A DNA stretch of 64,000 nt, taken from positions 4,526,001-4,590,000 of the forward strand of contig NZ_CP107799.1 of assembly GCF_041431135.1 (NCBI RefSeq). The letters run 5' to 3'. Made by a program: the position numbers and the translations under genes. This DNA comes from Streptomyces sp. NBC_00554. GTDB lineage: Bacteria > Actinomycetota > Actinomycetes > Streptomycetales > Streptomycetaceae. The notes beneath the pieces are model-generated. The model saw only the letters and a program-made list of their open reading frames with translations, did no database searches and was not told the origin of the DNA. Positions 43,335 through 52,356 of this stretch are shown one piece after another (within the stretch, counting starts at the first letter, position 1; the number at the start of each line of letters is the position of its first letter).

Positions 43335-43688
43335 TCAGTCGGTGGCGTTCACCGCTTCCTCGACCGAGGTGTGGATCGGGAACACCTTGGTGAGGCCGGT
43401 GATACGGAAGATCTTCAGAATGCGCTCCTGGTTGCAGACCAGCCGCAGCGAGCCCTCGTGGGCACGCACGCGCTTCAGGCCGCCCACCAGAACGCCGAGC
43501 CCGGTGGAGTCGAGGAAGTCGACGCCCTCCATGTCGACGACAAGGTGGAAACTGCCGTCGTTCACCAGCTCGACCAGCTGCTCGCGCAGCTTGGGCGCGG
43601 TATATACATCGATTTCGCCACCGACCTCGACGACCGTACGGTCGCCGTTAGGGCCGGACACACTGCGAGTCGACAGAGACAGGTCCAC
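43335..43688 (-). CDS. bldG: Anti-sigma factor antagonist BldG
   Basis: A 117-residue STAS-domain protein that is nearly identical to my memory of S. coelicolor BldG: VVEVGGEIDVYTAPKLREQL, VVDMEGVDFLDSTGLGVLVG, CNQERILKIFRITGL. The phosphorylatable serine is Ser61 in FLDSTGLG (Ser57 in S. coelicolor; the shift comes from a short insertion VSGPNG near the N-terminus). BldG is needed for aerial mycelium and antibiotic production, acting by phosphorylation-controlled binding of anti-sigma factors. Followed by its anti-sigma partner. Confidence 0.97.
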   Translation of the reverse strand: MDLSLSTRSVSGPNGDRTVVEVGGEIDVYTAPKLREQLVELVNDGSFHLVVDMEGVDFLDSTGLGVLVGGLKRVRAHEGSLRLVCNQERILKIFRITGLTKVFPIHTSVEEAVNATD

Positions 43689-43768
43689 GAATCCTCCAGC
43701 ACCTTGCTATCGAGCGGTCGCCCCACGGGACACCTCGGCAGAGCCCCCGGGACGGTTCGCCAGCCGCG

Positions 43769-46222
43769 ATGGCATTCAATCACTTACCGGCAGGCGTGCA
43801 CGACGCCTTGGCCCCATTGTCCGTCACGCCAGTGACACACTCGATGCCGATGGCCAAGAATCACCGATCCGATCGACCCTCGACGGACACCGCTTCCCGC
43901 CCCTCGCCGAGCACGGTCCTGGACCGGCTCGCCTCGGGGCCGAGCCGGGCTTCGCGCATCACTCATACGGAGCACTTGCCCCCACGTGAGGGCCGCCATG
44001 CAGTCTGGCCCGACCGGATCCGCTCGGAGGTCATCGCCGCGGTGCAGGCCGCGGGAATCGAACACCCCTGGGCCCACCAGGCACTGGCCGCGGAGCACGC
44101 CCTGGACGGCGAGTCGGTGATCGTCGCCACCGGCACGGCCTCCGGCAAGTCCCTGGCGTATCTCGCCCCCGTCCTGACGGCCCTCCTGGACGGCTCCGAG
44201 GCCCCGAACGGCCGCGGCGCGACCGCCCTCTACCTCGCCCCGACGAAGGCCCTCGCCGCAGATCAGCGCCGATCTGTGAAGGAACTTTCACAACCTCTGG
44301 GGAACGCGGTACGCCCAGCCGTGTACGACGGGGACACCCCCTTCGAGGAACGCGAATGGGTACGTCAGTACGCCAACTACGTCCTGACCAACCCCGACAT
44401 GCTGCACCGCGGGATATTGCCCTCCCACCCCCGCTGGTCCTCCTTCCTCCGTGCCCTGCGCTATGTCGTCATCGACGAGTGCCACACCTACCGCGGTGTC
44501 TTCGGCTCCCATGTCGCCCAGGTCCTGCGCCGCCTGCGCCGCCTCTGCGCCCACTACGGCGCCTCTCCCGTCTTCCTGCTGGCCTCCGCGACCGCCGCCG
44601 AACCCTCGGTCGCCGCACGCCGCCTGACGGGCCTCCCGGTGGTCGAGGTCGCCGACGACGCCTCCCCACGCGGCGAACTGGTCTTCGCCCTCTGGGAACC
44701 CCCTCTCACCGAACTGCACGGCGAGAAGGGCGCCCCCGTCCGCCGTACCGCCACCGCCGAGACCGCGGACCTCCTCACCGACCTCACCCTCCAGGGCATG
44801 CGCTCGATCGCCTTCGTACGTTCCCGCCGCGGCGCCGAGCTGATCGCGGTGATCGCCCAGGAACGCCTCGCCGAGATCGACCGCTCACTGGCCCGGCGTG
44901 TGGCCGCGTACCGCGGCGGCTACCTCCCGGAGGAACGCCGCGCCCTCGAACGCGCCCTCCACTCCGGCGAACTCCTCGGCCTCGCCGCCACCACCGCCCT
45001 CGAACTCGGCGTCGACGTCTCCGGGTTGGACGCCGTCGTCATCGCGGGCTACCCGGGCACCCGGGCCTCTCTGTGGCAGCAGGCGGGCCGCGCCGGACGC
45101 TCCGGACAGGGCGCGCTGGCGATCCTCGTCGCCCGCGACGACCCGCTTGACACCTTCCTCGTCCACCACCCCGAGGCCCTCTTCGACCAGCCGGTGGAGT
45201 CCACCGTCCTCGACCCGGACAACCCGTACGTCCTCGCCCCGCACCTGTGCGCGGCCGCCGCCGAAATCCCGCTCACGGACGAGGACTTGGAGCTCTTCGG
45301 ACCGGCAGCCCCGGGCCTGCTGCCGCAGCTGGAGGCCGCGAAGCTGCTGCGCCGCCGGACGAAGGCGTGGCACTGGACGCGCCGGGAGCGGGCCGCGGAC
45401 CTGACCGACATCCGCGGTGAGGGCGGCAGCCCCGTGCAGATCGTCGAGGCCGGCACCGGCCGGCTGCTCGGCACTGTCGACGCGAGCGCCTCGCACACGA
45501 CGGTCCACGAGGGCGCGGTCCACCTGCACCAGGGCCGTACGTACCTGGTGCGCAAACTGGACCTGGAGGACTCCGTCGCCCTGGTCGAGGAGGCCAACCC
45601 GCCGTATTCGACGGTCGCCCGCGACACGACCGCCATCTCCGTCCTGGAGACGGACATCGAACTCCCCTGGGGTCAGGGCCGGTTGTGCTACGGCTCCGTC
45701 GAAGTCACCAACCAGGTCGTCTCCTTCCTGCGTCGACGTGTCATCACGGGTGAAGTTCTGGGCGAGACGAAACTCGACCTGCCTCCTCGTACGCTCCGTA
45801 CGCGCGCCGTGTGGTGGACGGTCACCGAGGACCAACTCGACGCGGCCCGGATCAACCCGGAGATCCTCGGCGGCGCCCTGCACGCCGCCGAGCACGCGTC
45901 CATCGGTATGCTCCCGCTCTTCGCCACGTGCGACCGCTGGGACATCGGCGGTGTCTCCGTCCCGCTGCACCCGGACACCCTGCTGCCCACGGTCTTCGTG
46001 TACGACGGCCACCCCGGCGGCGCGGGCTTCGCCGAGCGTGCCTTCCACACCGCCCGCAACTGGCTCACCGCCACCCGGCAAGCCATCGCCTCCTGCGAGT
46101 GCGACGCCGGCTGCCCGTCCTGCATCCAGTCCCCCAAGTGCGGCAACGGGAACGACCCGTTGCACAAGCGGGGGGCGGTTCGGTTGCTCGCGGAGCTGCT
46201 GCGGGAGGCGCCGGAGGACTAG
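43769..46222 (+). CDS. MrfA/Hrq1-type DEAD/DEAH helicase with DUF1998 zinc domain
   Basis: 817 residues from ATG 43769 or 792 from ATG 43844. Superfamily 2 helicase: Walker A TGTASGKS, DECH box (VVIDECHTY), motif III SATAAEPS, motif VI QQAGRAGRSGQG. The C-terminal DUF1998-like region has the four-Cys zinc site in CECDAGCPSC..SPKCGN. In Bacillus, MrfA is required for repair of mitomycin damage. If the first ATG is used, codon 6 is TTA (43784-43786), the rare bldA-dependent codon. Neither start has a good ribosome binding site. Divergent from bldG; its stop overlaps convergently with the last Tad-cluster gene (shared at 46219-46222). Confidence 0.93.
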   Translation: MAFNHLPAGVHDALAPLSVTPVTHSMPMAKNHRSDRPSTDTASRPSPSTVLDRLASGPSRASRITHTEHLPPREGRHAVWPDRIRSEVIAAVQAAGIEHPWAHQALAAEHALDGESVIVATGTASGKSLAYLAPVLTALLDGSEAPNGRGATALYLAPTKALAADQRRSVKELSQPLGNAVRPAVYDGDTPFEEREWVRQYANYVLTNPDMLHRGILPSHPRWSSFLRALRYVVIDECHTYRGVFGSHVAQVLRRLRRLCAHYGASPVFLLASATAAEPSVAARRLTGLPVVEVADDASPRGELVFALWEPPLTELHGEKGAPVRRTATAETADLLTDLTLQGMRSIAFVRSRRGAELIAVIAQERLAEIDRSLARRVAAYRGGYLPEERRALERALHSGELLGLAATTALELGVDVSGLDAVVIAGYPGTRASLWQQAGRAGRSGQGALAILVARDDPLDTFLVHHPEALFDQPVESTVLDPDNPYVLAPHLCAAAAEIPLTDEDLELFGPAAPGLLPQLEAAKLLRRRTKAWHWTRRERAADLTDIRGEGGSPVQIVEAGTGRLLGTVDASASHTTVHEGAVHLHQGRTYLVRKLDLEDSVALVEEANPPYSTVARDTTAISVLETDIELPWGQGRLCYGSVEVTNQVVSFLRRRVITGEVLGETKLDLPPRTLRTRAVWWTVTEDQLDAARINPEILGGALHAAEHASIGMLPLFATCDRWDIGGVSVPLHPDTLLPTVFVYDGHPGGAGFAERAFHTARNWLTATRQAIASCECDAGCPSCIQSPKCGNGNDPLHKRGAVRLLAELLREAPED

Positions 46223-47076
46223 CCGGTCGGGGCACCGACGTCACCTGGCCGGTCCTGCGGCGGGCCGGGCGGGACCGGTGGCGGTGCCGGTCCGGGTCCC
46301 GATCCCGATCCGGGTCCCGATCCGGGTCCCGATCCGGGTCCCGATCCGGGTCCCGATCCGGGTCCCGATCCGGGTCCCGATCCGGGTCCCGATCCGGGTC
46401 CCGATCCCGGTGGCTCGGCCGGCTGGGCGGGGCCCGTCGGATCCGCAGATCCCGCCGACTGCACGGGTCCCGCCGGTCCCGCTCTCGACCTGACCTCCGC
46501 AGCGAACGGCTCCCGGCCCGACGCCGCCGTGACGTCCGAGATCTCGCCGCCGATCGCGCACCTGACGAGCCGCGCGTGCTGGGCCCGTGCCACTCGGTCC
46601 GCCGCGGCGCAGGCCGCCGTCGCGCCGTCCATCCAGTGGTCCGCCGCGGCGAGCGCCGCCAGGTCGGCCGCACCCGCCGCCCGGTGACGGACCAGGACGA
46701 CCTGCCCCATGGCCAGAACCACCCCGAACACAACGCACAGCACGGCGATCACCCCGACCGACCAGACGGTCGCCGAGCCTCTGTCGGACCGGACTGCCGT
46801 GTCGGGTCTGGCTGAACCGTCAAGCCTGGCTGGCCTCGCGGGACTGGCTGGCCTAGCGCGCCTCGCGCGCCTGTCCGACCGAGCCGACTGCTCCGACCTC
46901 GCCGGCCCGTCCGACCGAGCGGGCCGCTCTGATCTGGCAGGTCTGCCGGACCGAGCGGACTCACCAGACCCAGCCAATGCGCTCGGCGAATCCGACGCAC
47001 TCAACCGATTCGAGCAACCCGACTCCCGAGCAGCGCAGTTGCGGCCCACCGCACCTGGCCGACCACCTCCCGTCAT
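46219..47076 (-). CDS. Rv3654c/TadE-like exported protein with repeat-rich ends
   Basis: A 285-residue protein with a central Tad-like segment RGSATVWSVGVIAVLCVVFG (helix to about residue 125) followed by MGQVVLVRHRAAGAADLAALAAAD, typical of TadE-like proteins of actinobacterial Tad clusters. The N-terminal 95 residues are an Arg/Ser/Ala-rich degenerate repeat (PARSDRPARSE type), and the C-terminal 60 residues are about nine GSGP repeats from a 12-bp DNA repeat. Both extensions are unusual; homologues are about 120-140 residues. ATG overlaps the preceding stop (ATGA). Confidence 0.8.
   Translation of the reverse strand: MTGGGRPGAVGRNCAARESGCSNRLSASDSPSALAGSGESARSGRPARSERPARSDGPARSEQSARSDRRARRARPASPARPARLDGSARPDTAVRSDRGSATVWSVGVIAVLCVVFGVVLAMGQVVLVRHRAAGAADLAALAAADHWMDGATAACAAADRVARAQHARLVRCAIGGEISDVTAASGREPFAAEVRSRAGPAGPVQSAGSADPTGPAQPAEPPGSGPGSGPGSGPGSGPGSGPGSGPGSGPGSGPGSGSGPGPAPPPVPPGPPQDRPGDVGAPTG
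46292..46411. repeat. 12-bp tandem repeat (CCGGGTCCCGAT), about ten copies
   Basis: Nearly perfect 12-bp units encode GSGP repeats in the C-terminus of the TadE-like protein. Being a multiple of three, copy-number changes would keep the frame. Confidence 0.95.
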
Positions 47077-47528
47077 CCCCCGCTCACCCCCACCGTCTCC
47101 TCCGCCAGAGCCGCCGCCTCATCGCTCAGCTCCAGGGTCAGCGCGTCGGGACCCGGCGCGCTCGCGGTGACCGTCACCCGGACCAGGTCGCCTTCCCGGC
47201 TCACCTCGACTCGTGCGCCCCGCGGTGCCGCGCGGCGCGTCGTCGTCAGGACGGCGTCGGGCGGGTCCTGGCGGGCCGCCGCGCGGGCACCCGCCCTCGC
47301 CGCGTCCTGGCACTGGATCTGCGCGGACGCGGCGAGCAGCGCCCAGACCAGCGACATCGCGACGAGCACCAGCGCGGGCAGCACCACGGCCGCCTCGGCG
47401 GTCACGTATCCGCGGTCCCGGCAGCGCAGGGGGCCGGGAGCCCCTCGTTCGGCCGGAGCCGGCCCGCTCACCACCGGCGCCACCCGACTCGCCCTCGCCG
47501 CCCCCGTCTTCCGTTCACATCTGGACAT
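47073..47528 (-). CDS. TadE-family pseudopilin-like protein
   Basis: About 151 residues from ATG 47528 (overlapping the pilin stop by 14 bp). The N-terminal part is basic; then DRGYVTAEAAVVLPALVLVAMS, the TadE-like helix with its conserved Glu after the processing-site-like Gly-Tyr-Val-Thr-Ala, and a C-terminal domain with ARAGARAAARQDP. TadE-type proteins are minor pseudopilins needed for Flp pilus assembly. Followed by the Rv3654c-like gene. The start is uncertain because a frame open to 47576 exists. Confidence 0.85.
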   Translation of the reverse strand: MSRCERKTGAARASRVAPVVSGPAPAERGAPGPLRCRDRGYVTAEAAVVLPALVLVAMSLVWALLAASAQIQCQDAARAGARAAARQDPPDAVLTTTRRAAPRGARVEVSREGDLVRVTVTASAPGPDALTLELSDEAAALAEETVGVSGG

Positions 47529-47712
47529 TGAGCGCCCGCTCCACGATCCCCTGCAACTCCGCGCTGACCTGCCCACTCGTCAGCACCTTGTAGAGCGCGG
47601 CCGCGAAGGCGACCGCCGCGATGATCCCCACCGCGTACTCGGAGGTGACCATTCCCGCGTCCCTCCGCACCAGCCCGAGCAACCACGCCCGCACCCGTAC
47701 TGCCTTGCCCAT
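47515..47712 (-). CDS. DUF4244/Flp-type pilin-like protein
   Basis: About 65 residues from ATG 47710-47712 after GGGGG. It is a small type IV-like pilin: basic N-terminus, then DAGMVTSEYAVGIIAAVAFAAALYKVLTSG, where the Glu after Ser is the usual pilin Glu5-like residue of the helix and the segment before it is a prepilin-peptidase-like site. A tail (LQGIVERALNVQM) follows. It is most likely the structural subunit of the Tad system encoded around it. Confidence 0.85.
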   Translation of the reverse strand: MGKAVRVRAWLLGLVRRDAGMVTSEYAVGIIAAVAFAAALYKVLTSGQVSAELQGIVERALNVQM

Positions 47713-47785
47713 CTCAACCCCCGTAAGGTCCAAGCCCATTGGTCAATTGCCGTTCACCGAACACCGTCACCGTCGCCCTGACCCG

Positions 47786-48568
47786 TCATCCATCACCCCC
47801 TCCCAACAGCCCGCCAGCCAGCCCGATCACCACGGGCAGCACGCCGATCGCGAGGAACGCGGGCAGAAAGCACAGCCCCACAGGCGCGGTGACCATGACG
47901 GCCGCCCGGCGCGCTCGTGCCGTGGCGGTGCGCCCCCACTCGGCGCGGGCCTCGGCGGCGAGGCGCCCGACGGGCACGGCCGCCGGTACACCCGCCTCAC
48001 CCGCGCGCTCCAGGAGCCTTGCCAGCGGCCCGGCGCCCGGTATCGACGCCAACTTCCGCCACGCCGCGACCGGTTCACTCCCGAGCCGCATCTCCGCCGC
48101 ACCTCGCGCGAGCCGCTCACCCACAGGCCCTCCCAGGGCCTCGCCGACGGCCTGAGCCGCCACTACGGGGCCCGCGCCTGCCGCGATGCACGCCGCGACC
48201 AGATCGGCGGCAAGCGGAAGTTGTCGCGCGGCCCGCGCCCCGTCGTACTCCGCGACAGGGTCAGCTCCCCGCCGCTGCCGCCACCGCCAGACCCCGAACC
48301 CGGCCGCCAGTCCCACCAGACCTCCGGCGAGCCCCCCGACCAGCACCCAGCCGGCGCACACGGCACCCACCACCGGCAGCCACCGCCGCCCGACGCCCCG
48401 CAACTCCAGGCGCCGTCCCCTCGACGCCGCCTCCAGGGCCAGCAACTCGGCGAGCCTCCGCCGCACCAACCGTCGACGCCGCGCCGCCCAGAGCGACCGC
48501 GCCAGCCATCCGAGCGCCAGCGCTCCCCACACGATCACCCCCAGCCTGTGGACAACCTCCGTACTCAT
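47786..48568 (-). CDS. TadC-like type II secretion F-family membrane protein
   Basis: 260 residues; ATG at 48566-48568 overlaps the tadB-type stop as ATGA. It has an N-terminal helix (VIVWGALALGWLARSLW), paired central helices (LPVVGAVCAGWVLVGGLAGG) and the F-domain helices near the end (LASIPGAGPLARLLERAGEAG, AVMVTAPVGLCFLPAFLAIG). TadB and TadC form the inner-membrane platform on which the pilus ATPase acts. Confidence 0.9.
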   Translation of the reverse strand: MSTEVVHRLGVIVWGALALGWLARSLWAARRRRLVRRRLAELLALEAASRGRRLELRGVGRRWLPVVGAVCAGWVLVGGLAGGLVGLAAGFGVWRWRQRRGADPVAEYDGARAARQLPLAADLVAACIAAGAGPVVAAQAVGEALGGPVGERLARGAAEMRLGSEPVAAWRKLASIPGAGPLARLLERAGEAGVPAAVPVGRLAAEARAEWGRTATARARRAAVMVTAPVGLCFLPAFLAIGVLPVVIGLAGGLLGGGDG

Positions 48569-49440
48569 GCCGACTCCGCTCCTCTCACGATCCGCATCGC
48601 CCACCACAGCCCCACGCCCTCCAGCACCCCGCCGATCAGCAGACAGGCCAAGCCGGGTCCCGTGTGCAGCAGCACGTGCAGCGGATCGGCGCCCAACGCG
48701 GTACCGAGCAGGAGCCCCAGCACCGGAAGCCCAGCGAGCATCACCGCCGTGGACCGCGATCCGGCCAACTGAGCCCGTAGATCAGCCCTTTGGTCTCTCT
48801 CGGCACGCAGCGCCCCCTCCAGCCTGTCGAGCCCCGCGGCAAGCCCCGCGCCCCGGTCCACAGCCACACGCCAGCACGCGGCGAGTCCCACCAGCCCGTC
48901 GGCCCCCGGCTGCCGTGCCGCGTCGGTGAGCGCGCCCGGCACATCACCGCCGAACCGCGCCGCCGCCAGCACCAGCGCCTGTGCCTCGCCGAGCCCGGCC
49001 GAGTCACGCGCGGCCCGGAGCAGGGCCTCGCCCGGCTGCCTCCCGGCCCGCACCTCGCCGGCGAGCGCCCTGCACAGGGCGATCACCGCATCCCCTCGCC
49101 GCTCCAGCTCCCGCCGAGCCTCCGCGGCCCGCCGCACCCGCCGGAGCAAGGGCACCCCGACCAACCCGAGGAACAGCGGCACCACGGACGCACCGATCAA
49201 CGCGACCACCAGCCCGGCGACCACCGACCACCCTTCGGCCCGCAGGCGCCCGCGCAGCCGCCGCCATCCGACGAGCGCCTTCTCCCAGGGCGGCGGACCG
49301 GCCCCCACCACTCCCCCACCCGCCACCAGCAACCTCGCCCTGCGCGCCCCCGAGTTCCACCCGCCCATCAACCAGGCCGCCGCCCCGGCGCACACCATGG
49401 CCGCCCCCGCCGACATCCCGGACATCTCACCGATCGCCAT
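48565..49440 (-). CDS. TadB-like type II secretion F-family membrane protein
   Basis: 291 residues. N-terminal hydrophobic region (GAAMVCAGAAAWLMGG), a helix pair near residues 70-95 (VVAGLVVALIGASVVPLFLG), the cytoplasmic F domain (GDAVIALCRALAGEVRAGRQ, ARFGGDVPGAL) and C-terminal helices. Lies between the ATPase and TadC genes; overlaps TadC by ATGA. Platform component of the Flp pilus machine. Confidence 0.9.
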   Translation of the reverse strand: MAIGEMSGMSAGAAMVCAGAAAWLMGGWNSGARRARLLVAGGGVVGAGPPPWEKALVGWRRLRGRLRAEGWSVVAGLVVALIGASVVPLFLGLVGVPLLRRVRRAAEARRELERRGDAVIALCRALAGEVRAGRQPGEALLRAARDSAGLGEAQALVLAAARFGGDVPGALTDAARQPGADGLVGLAACWRVAVDRGAGLAAGLDRLEGALRAERDQRADLRAQLAGSRSTAVMLAGLPVLGLLLGTALGADPLHVLLHTGPGLACLLIGGVLEGVGLWWAMRIVRGAESA

Positions 49441-49475
49441 CCCACTCCCCGTTCACACCAGGCCTCCTGTCCCCG

Positions 49476-50690
49476 TCACAGCAGTCCGCCCCCATCGCTC
49501 CCGTCCCGGAGCAGCCCCTCCAGCCGCTCCCACCCCCGCTCGTGCACGAAGGCCTCTGCGCCCCACCGCAGCGCGGGCGTCGTCACCACCAGCCCCGAGG
49601 GGTCCCGTTCGAGCACATGCACCTCGGCGATCCGCCGCCGCCCGGCCCGGTCGCGTACGAGATGCAGGACCACCGACAGCGCCGCCGCCAACTGGCTGTG
49701 CAGCGCGGCCCGGTCGAGCCCTGCAGCCGTACCCAGCGCCTCCAGGCGGGCGGGCACCTGCGCCGCAGCGTTCGCGTGCACCGTTCCGCAGCCGCCCTCA
49801 TGGCCGGTGTTCAGCGCGGCCAGCAAGGACACGACCTCCGGCCCGCGCACTTCACCGACGACCAGCCGGTCCGGTCTCATCCGCAGGGCCTGCCGGACCA
49901 GGTCCTGGAGCGCGACGAGCCCGACGCCCTCCTGGTTGGCGGGCCGCCCCTCCAGGCGCACCACATGGGGATGGTCGGGCCGCAGCTCCGCCGAGTCCTC
50001 GGCGAGCACGATCCGCTCACCGGGGCCGACCAGCCCCAACAGCGCGCTCAGCAAGGTCGTTTTGCCCGTCCCGGTCCCACCGCTGACCAGGAACGACAAC
50101 CTGGCATCCAGTAGCGCTCTCAACACCTGGTCCCCGCCGGGCGGCACCGTGCCCGCCGCCATCAACTCGTCGAGCGTGAACGCGCGTGGCCGTACGACCC
50201 GGAGGGACAGGCAGGTCGAGCCGACGGCGACCGGCGGCAGTACCGCGTGCAGGCGGGTGCCGTCCGGAAGCCGGGCGTCGACCCATGGCCGGGCGTCGTC
50301 CAGCCTTCGCCCAGCAACGGCCGCGAGGCGCTGTGCGAGACGTCGTACCGCCGCCGCGTCCGCGAAGGAGACGGCCGTCAGCTCCAGGCCGCCGCCCCGG
50401 TCCACCCACACGCGGTCCGGTGCCGACACCAGTACGTCGGTGACCGACGGATCGGCCAGCAGCGGTTCCAGCGGGCCGCTGCCGACCAGTTCGGAACGCA
50501 ACTGCTCGGCCGCACCGAGGACTTCCGCATCCCCCAGCACGCGGCCCTGTTCGCGCAGGGCTTGTGCCACGCGCGCGGGGGTGGGTTCGGAGCCGCTCTC
50601 CGCGAGCCACTGTCGTACGCCGTCCAGCAGGCCCGTAGGCCCGCCGAGACCCGCACCGCAGTCCATCCCCGTAGCGGCGTCCCAGCTCAT
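49476..50690 (-). CDS. TadA/CpaF-family secretion ATPase
   Basis: 404 residues of the GspE/VirB11-type hexameric ATPases. Walker A SGGTGTGKTTLL at about residues 219-230, the Asp box LAEDSAEL, Walker B-type RPDRLVVGEVRG, and the His box TGHEGGCGTVHAN. Supplies energy for pilin assembly. The ATG overlaps the stop of the upstream septum-site-like gene (ATGA). A prepilin peptidase is not in the window. Confidence 0.95.
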   Translation of the reverse strand: MSWDAATGMDCGAGLGGPTGLLDGVRQWLAESGSEPTPARVAQALREQGRVLGDAEVLGAAEQLRSELVGSGPLEPLLADPSVTDVLVSAPDRVWVDRGGGLELTAVSFADAAAVRRLAQRLAAVAGRRLDDARPWVDARLPDGTRLHAVLPPVAVGSTCLSLRVVRPRAFTLDELMAAGTVPPGGDQVLRALLDARLSFLVSGGTGTGKTTLLSALLGLVGPGERIVLAEDSAELRPDHPHVVRLEGRPANQEGVGLVALQDLVRQALRMRPDRLVVGEVRGPEVVSLLAALNTGHEGGCGTVHANAAAQVPARLEALGTAAGLDRAALHSQLAAALSVVLHLVRDRAGRRRIAEVHVLERDPSGLVVTTPALRWGAEAFVHERGWERLEGLLRDGSDGGGLL

Positions 50691-51781
50691 ACGCCCCCGC
50701 CTTCCACGGGAACCCGCTGCCAGAAGGCCGAGCAGAACCGGGCGAGTGGCCCTCGCGCCGATCCCCCGGGCGGCACGCCACCGTCCAACAGCGGTGGTTC
50801 GACCGGCACTTCACCCACCAGCGGCAGCCCAAGCAGCCGGGCCACCTCGCGGTCGTCGAGGCCGGGGGCATACGGTCCGCGCACCGCGACCCGGAGATCG
50901 CGCAGGACCATGCCGACCGAGGAGGCCACGCGTCCGGCCGCCGCGATGGCGCGCAGGTCGGCGGGGACCACCAGCACCCCGAGGTCGAGTTGGGCGAGGG
51001 CCTCGGCGACGCCTTCGTCGATGCGGCGTGGCAGATCGACGACCACCGCACCGCCGCGCCGTCTGGCGGCGGCCAGGACCGCCCGCACGGCCTGCGGCGG
51101 AATGGCGACGGAGTCGCCGCGATCCCAGCTCAGGACCCGCAGCGCGTGCAGTTCGGGCAGGGACTCCTCCAGGGCGCCACCGCCGACCCGGCCCCGCGAG
51201 GCGGCGAACGCCGGCCAGCGCAGGCCTTCGACCCCCTCTCCGCCCAGGAGTACATCGAGTCCGCCACCCAGCGGATCCGCGTCCACGAGCAACGTGCGGC
51301 GCCCCTCACGCGCCGAGGTGACGGCGAGCGCGCAGGCCAGCGTGGACGCTCCGGCCCCGCCACGCCCGCCGAGCACGCCGACGGTGAGCGCGGGCCTACC
51401 GACTCCTTCCGCCACGTCGGCGATGCGGTCGACAAGCCATTGCTCGCCATCGGGCAGCATCAGGACGTGGTCGGCGCCGATCTCGACAGCCCGCCGCCAG
51501 ACACCGGAATCGTCCTGATCCCGGCCGACCAGAACCACTCCACGCCTGCGCGCGGCACCCCGCACCCGCCGCGCGGCATCGTCGCCGACCAGCACGAGAG
51601 GCGCGGCCTCCCAGCTGCCTCTGTGCTCCGGCACCCCGTGGTGGACTTCCGGCCTGGCGCCCGCCGCCGCGCACAGGCGCAGCAGGTCGTCCAGTAGCTC
51701 GGCGTCCTCCGTGACGATCAATGGTCCGCCCTGCCGCCCCTCGGCGGCGGGCGGCCGGTCGTGTGTGATGACTCCCGCCAC
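50687..51781 (-). CDS. ssd: Septum-site-determining-like / CpaE-type MinD-superfamily ATPase
   Basis: About 364 residues from a GTG at 51779-51781 after GGAG. An N-terminal receiver-like region of about 120 residues (PLIVTEDAELLDDLLRLCAA) precedes a deviant Walker-type ATPase domain (GVLGGRGGAGASTLACALAV; DADPLGGGLDVLLGG). It heads the Tad operon and corresponds to Rv3660c-type Ssd/CpaE proteins, which localise pilus assembly or affect septation. The orientation and neighbours (6C RNA, HAD phosphatase) match mycobacteria. Confidence 0.88.
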   Translation of the reverse strand: MAGVITHDRPPAAEGRQGGPLIVTEDAELLDDLLRLCAAAGARPEVHHGVPEHRGSWEAAPLVLVGDDAARRVRGAARRRGVVLVGRDQDDSGVWRRAVEIGADHVLMLPDGEQWLVDRIADVAEGVGRPALTVGVLGGRGGAGASTLACALAVTSAREGRRTLLVDADPLGGGLDVLLGGEGVEGLRWPAFAASRGRVGGGALEESLPELHALRVLSWDRGDSVAIPPQAVRAVLAAARRRGGAVVVDLPRRIDEGVAEALAQLDLGVLVVPADLRAIAAAGRVASSVGMVLRDLRVAVRGPYAPGLDDREVARLLGLPLVGEVPVEPPLLDGGVPPGGSARGPLARFCSAFWQRVPVEGGGV

Positions 51782-52109
51782 GATCTCCAGCCCCCTTCGC
51801 TGCTTCCTGCGCGGGGCCCTCTGCGGCCCCGCTGATTCCCGCTCGTGTGAAGAGCCGGCAACCGGCCTCCATATGAACGGCCGATACGAACCGGCCAAAC
51901 GCGCCCAACAAACGGAACCGGCCATGAACTTGCCGTGAGCGGAGCGCGCTGGAATCACGGTGCAGCGATCCCGGAAATCGTGTGGATCTTGGTCGATTTC
52001 TGTGGACAACTCAGGGCCTGTGAATATCGCCTTCACCCATACCGGTGACCGCCTGGCGACTCCCCCAGAGCAGCCCCACAGCTACACACGGTGACGAATC
52101 ACGCACACG

Positions 52110-52258
52110 CAAAAGCGCGGCCTCAACGGGGACAACAGGGTCCCGAGGCCGCGCAAGTGGGGGAAGAAATGCATCCGGACATGCGACGACCCCCGCCGGG
52201 GGGGAGAGCGGGGGTCGTCCCCACGGTCCGACTCGGGGGGGGGAGGAGCCAGACCGGG
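52110..52258 (-). ncRNA. 6C RNA
   Basis: On the minus strand two hairpins each display a run of six or more C in the loop: stem GGTCTGGCTC with GAGTCGGACC (52225-52255) around nine Cs, and stem GACGACCCCCGC with GCGGGGGTCGTC (52185-52219) around CCCCCCC. A 10-bp terminator stem GCGCGGCCTC/GAGGCCGCGC (52115-52154) with a TTTT tail follows. Two C-loop hairpins define the actinobacterial 6C RNA, and its place between the Rv3660c-like and HAD (Rv3661-like) genes is the known mycobacterial locus. The remaining gap (51782-52356) contains one further DnaA-box match at 52001-52009. Confidence 0.88.
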
Positions 52259-52356
52259 TTAGCACGGTCGCGAACGATCCGTGACTTCCATGGTGTACCC
52301 GAGAGCTCTCTCAGGCAAACCCACGCGCCTCACCTTACGCCGAATGGTGGGCGCCT

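Noticed and set aside
46292..46411. CRISPR-like array
   Set aside because: Units are 12 bp with no spacers and lie in a coding frame; simple tandem repeat.
51130..51911. Overlapping minus-strand frames within the Ssd-like gene
   Set aside because: Out-of-frame shadows; the MinD-like domain is in one continuous frame.
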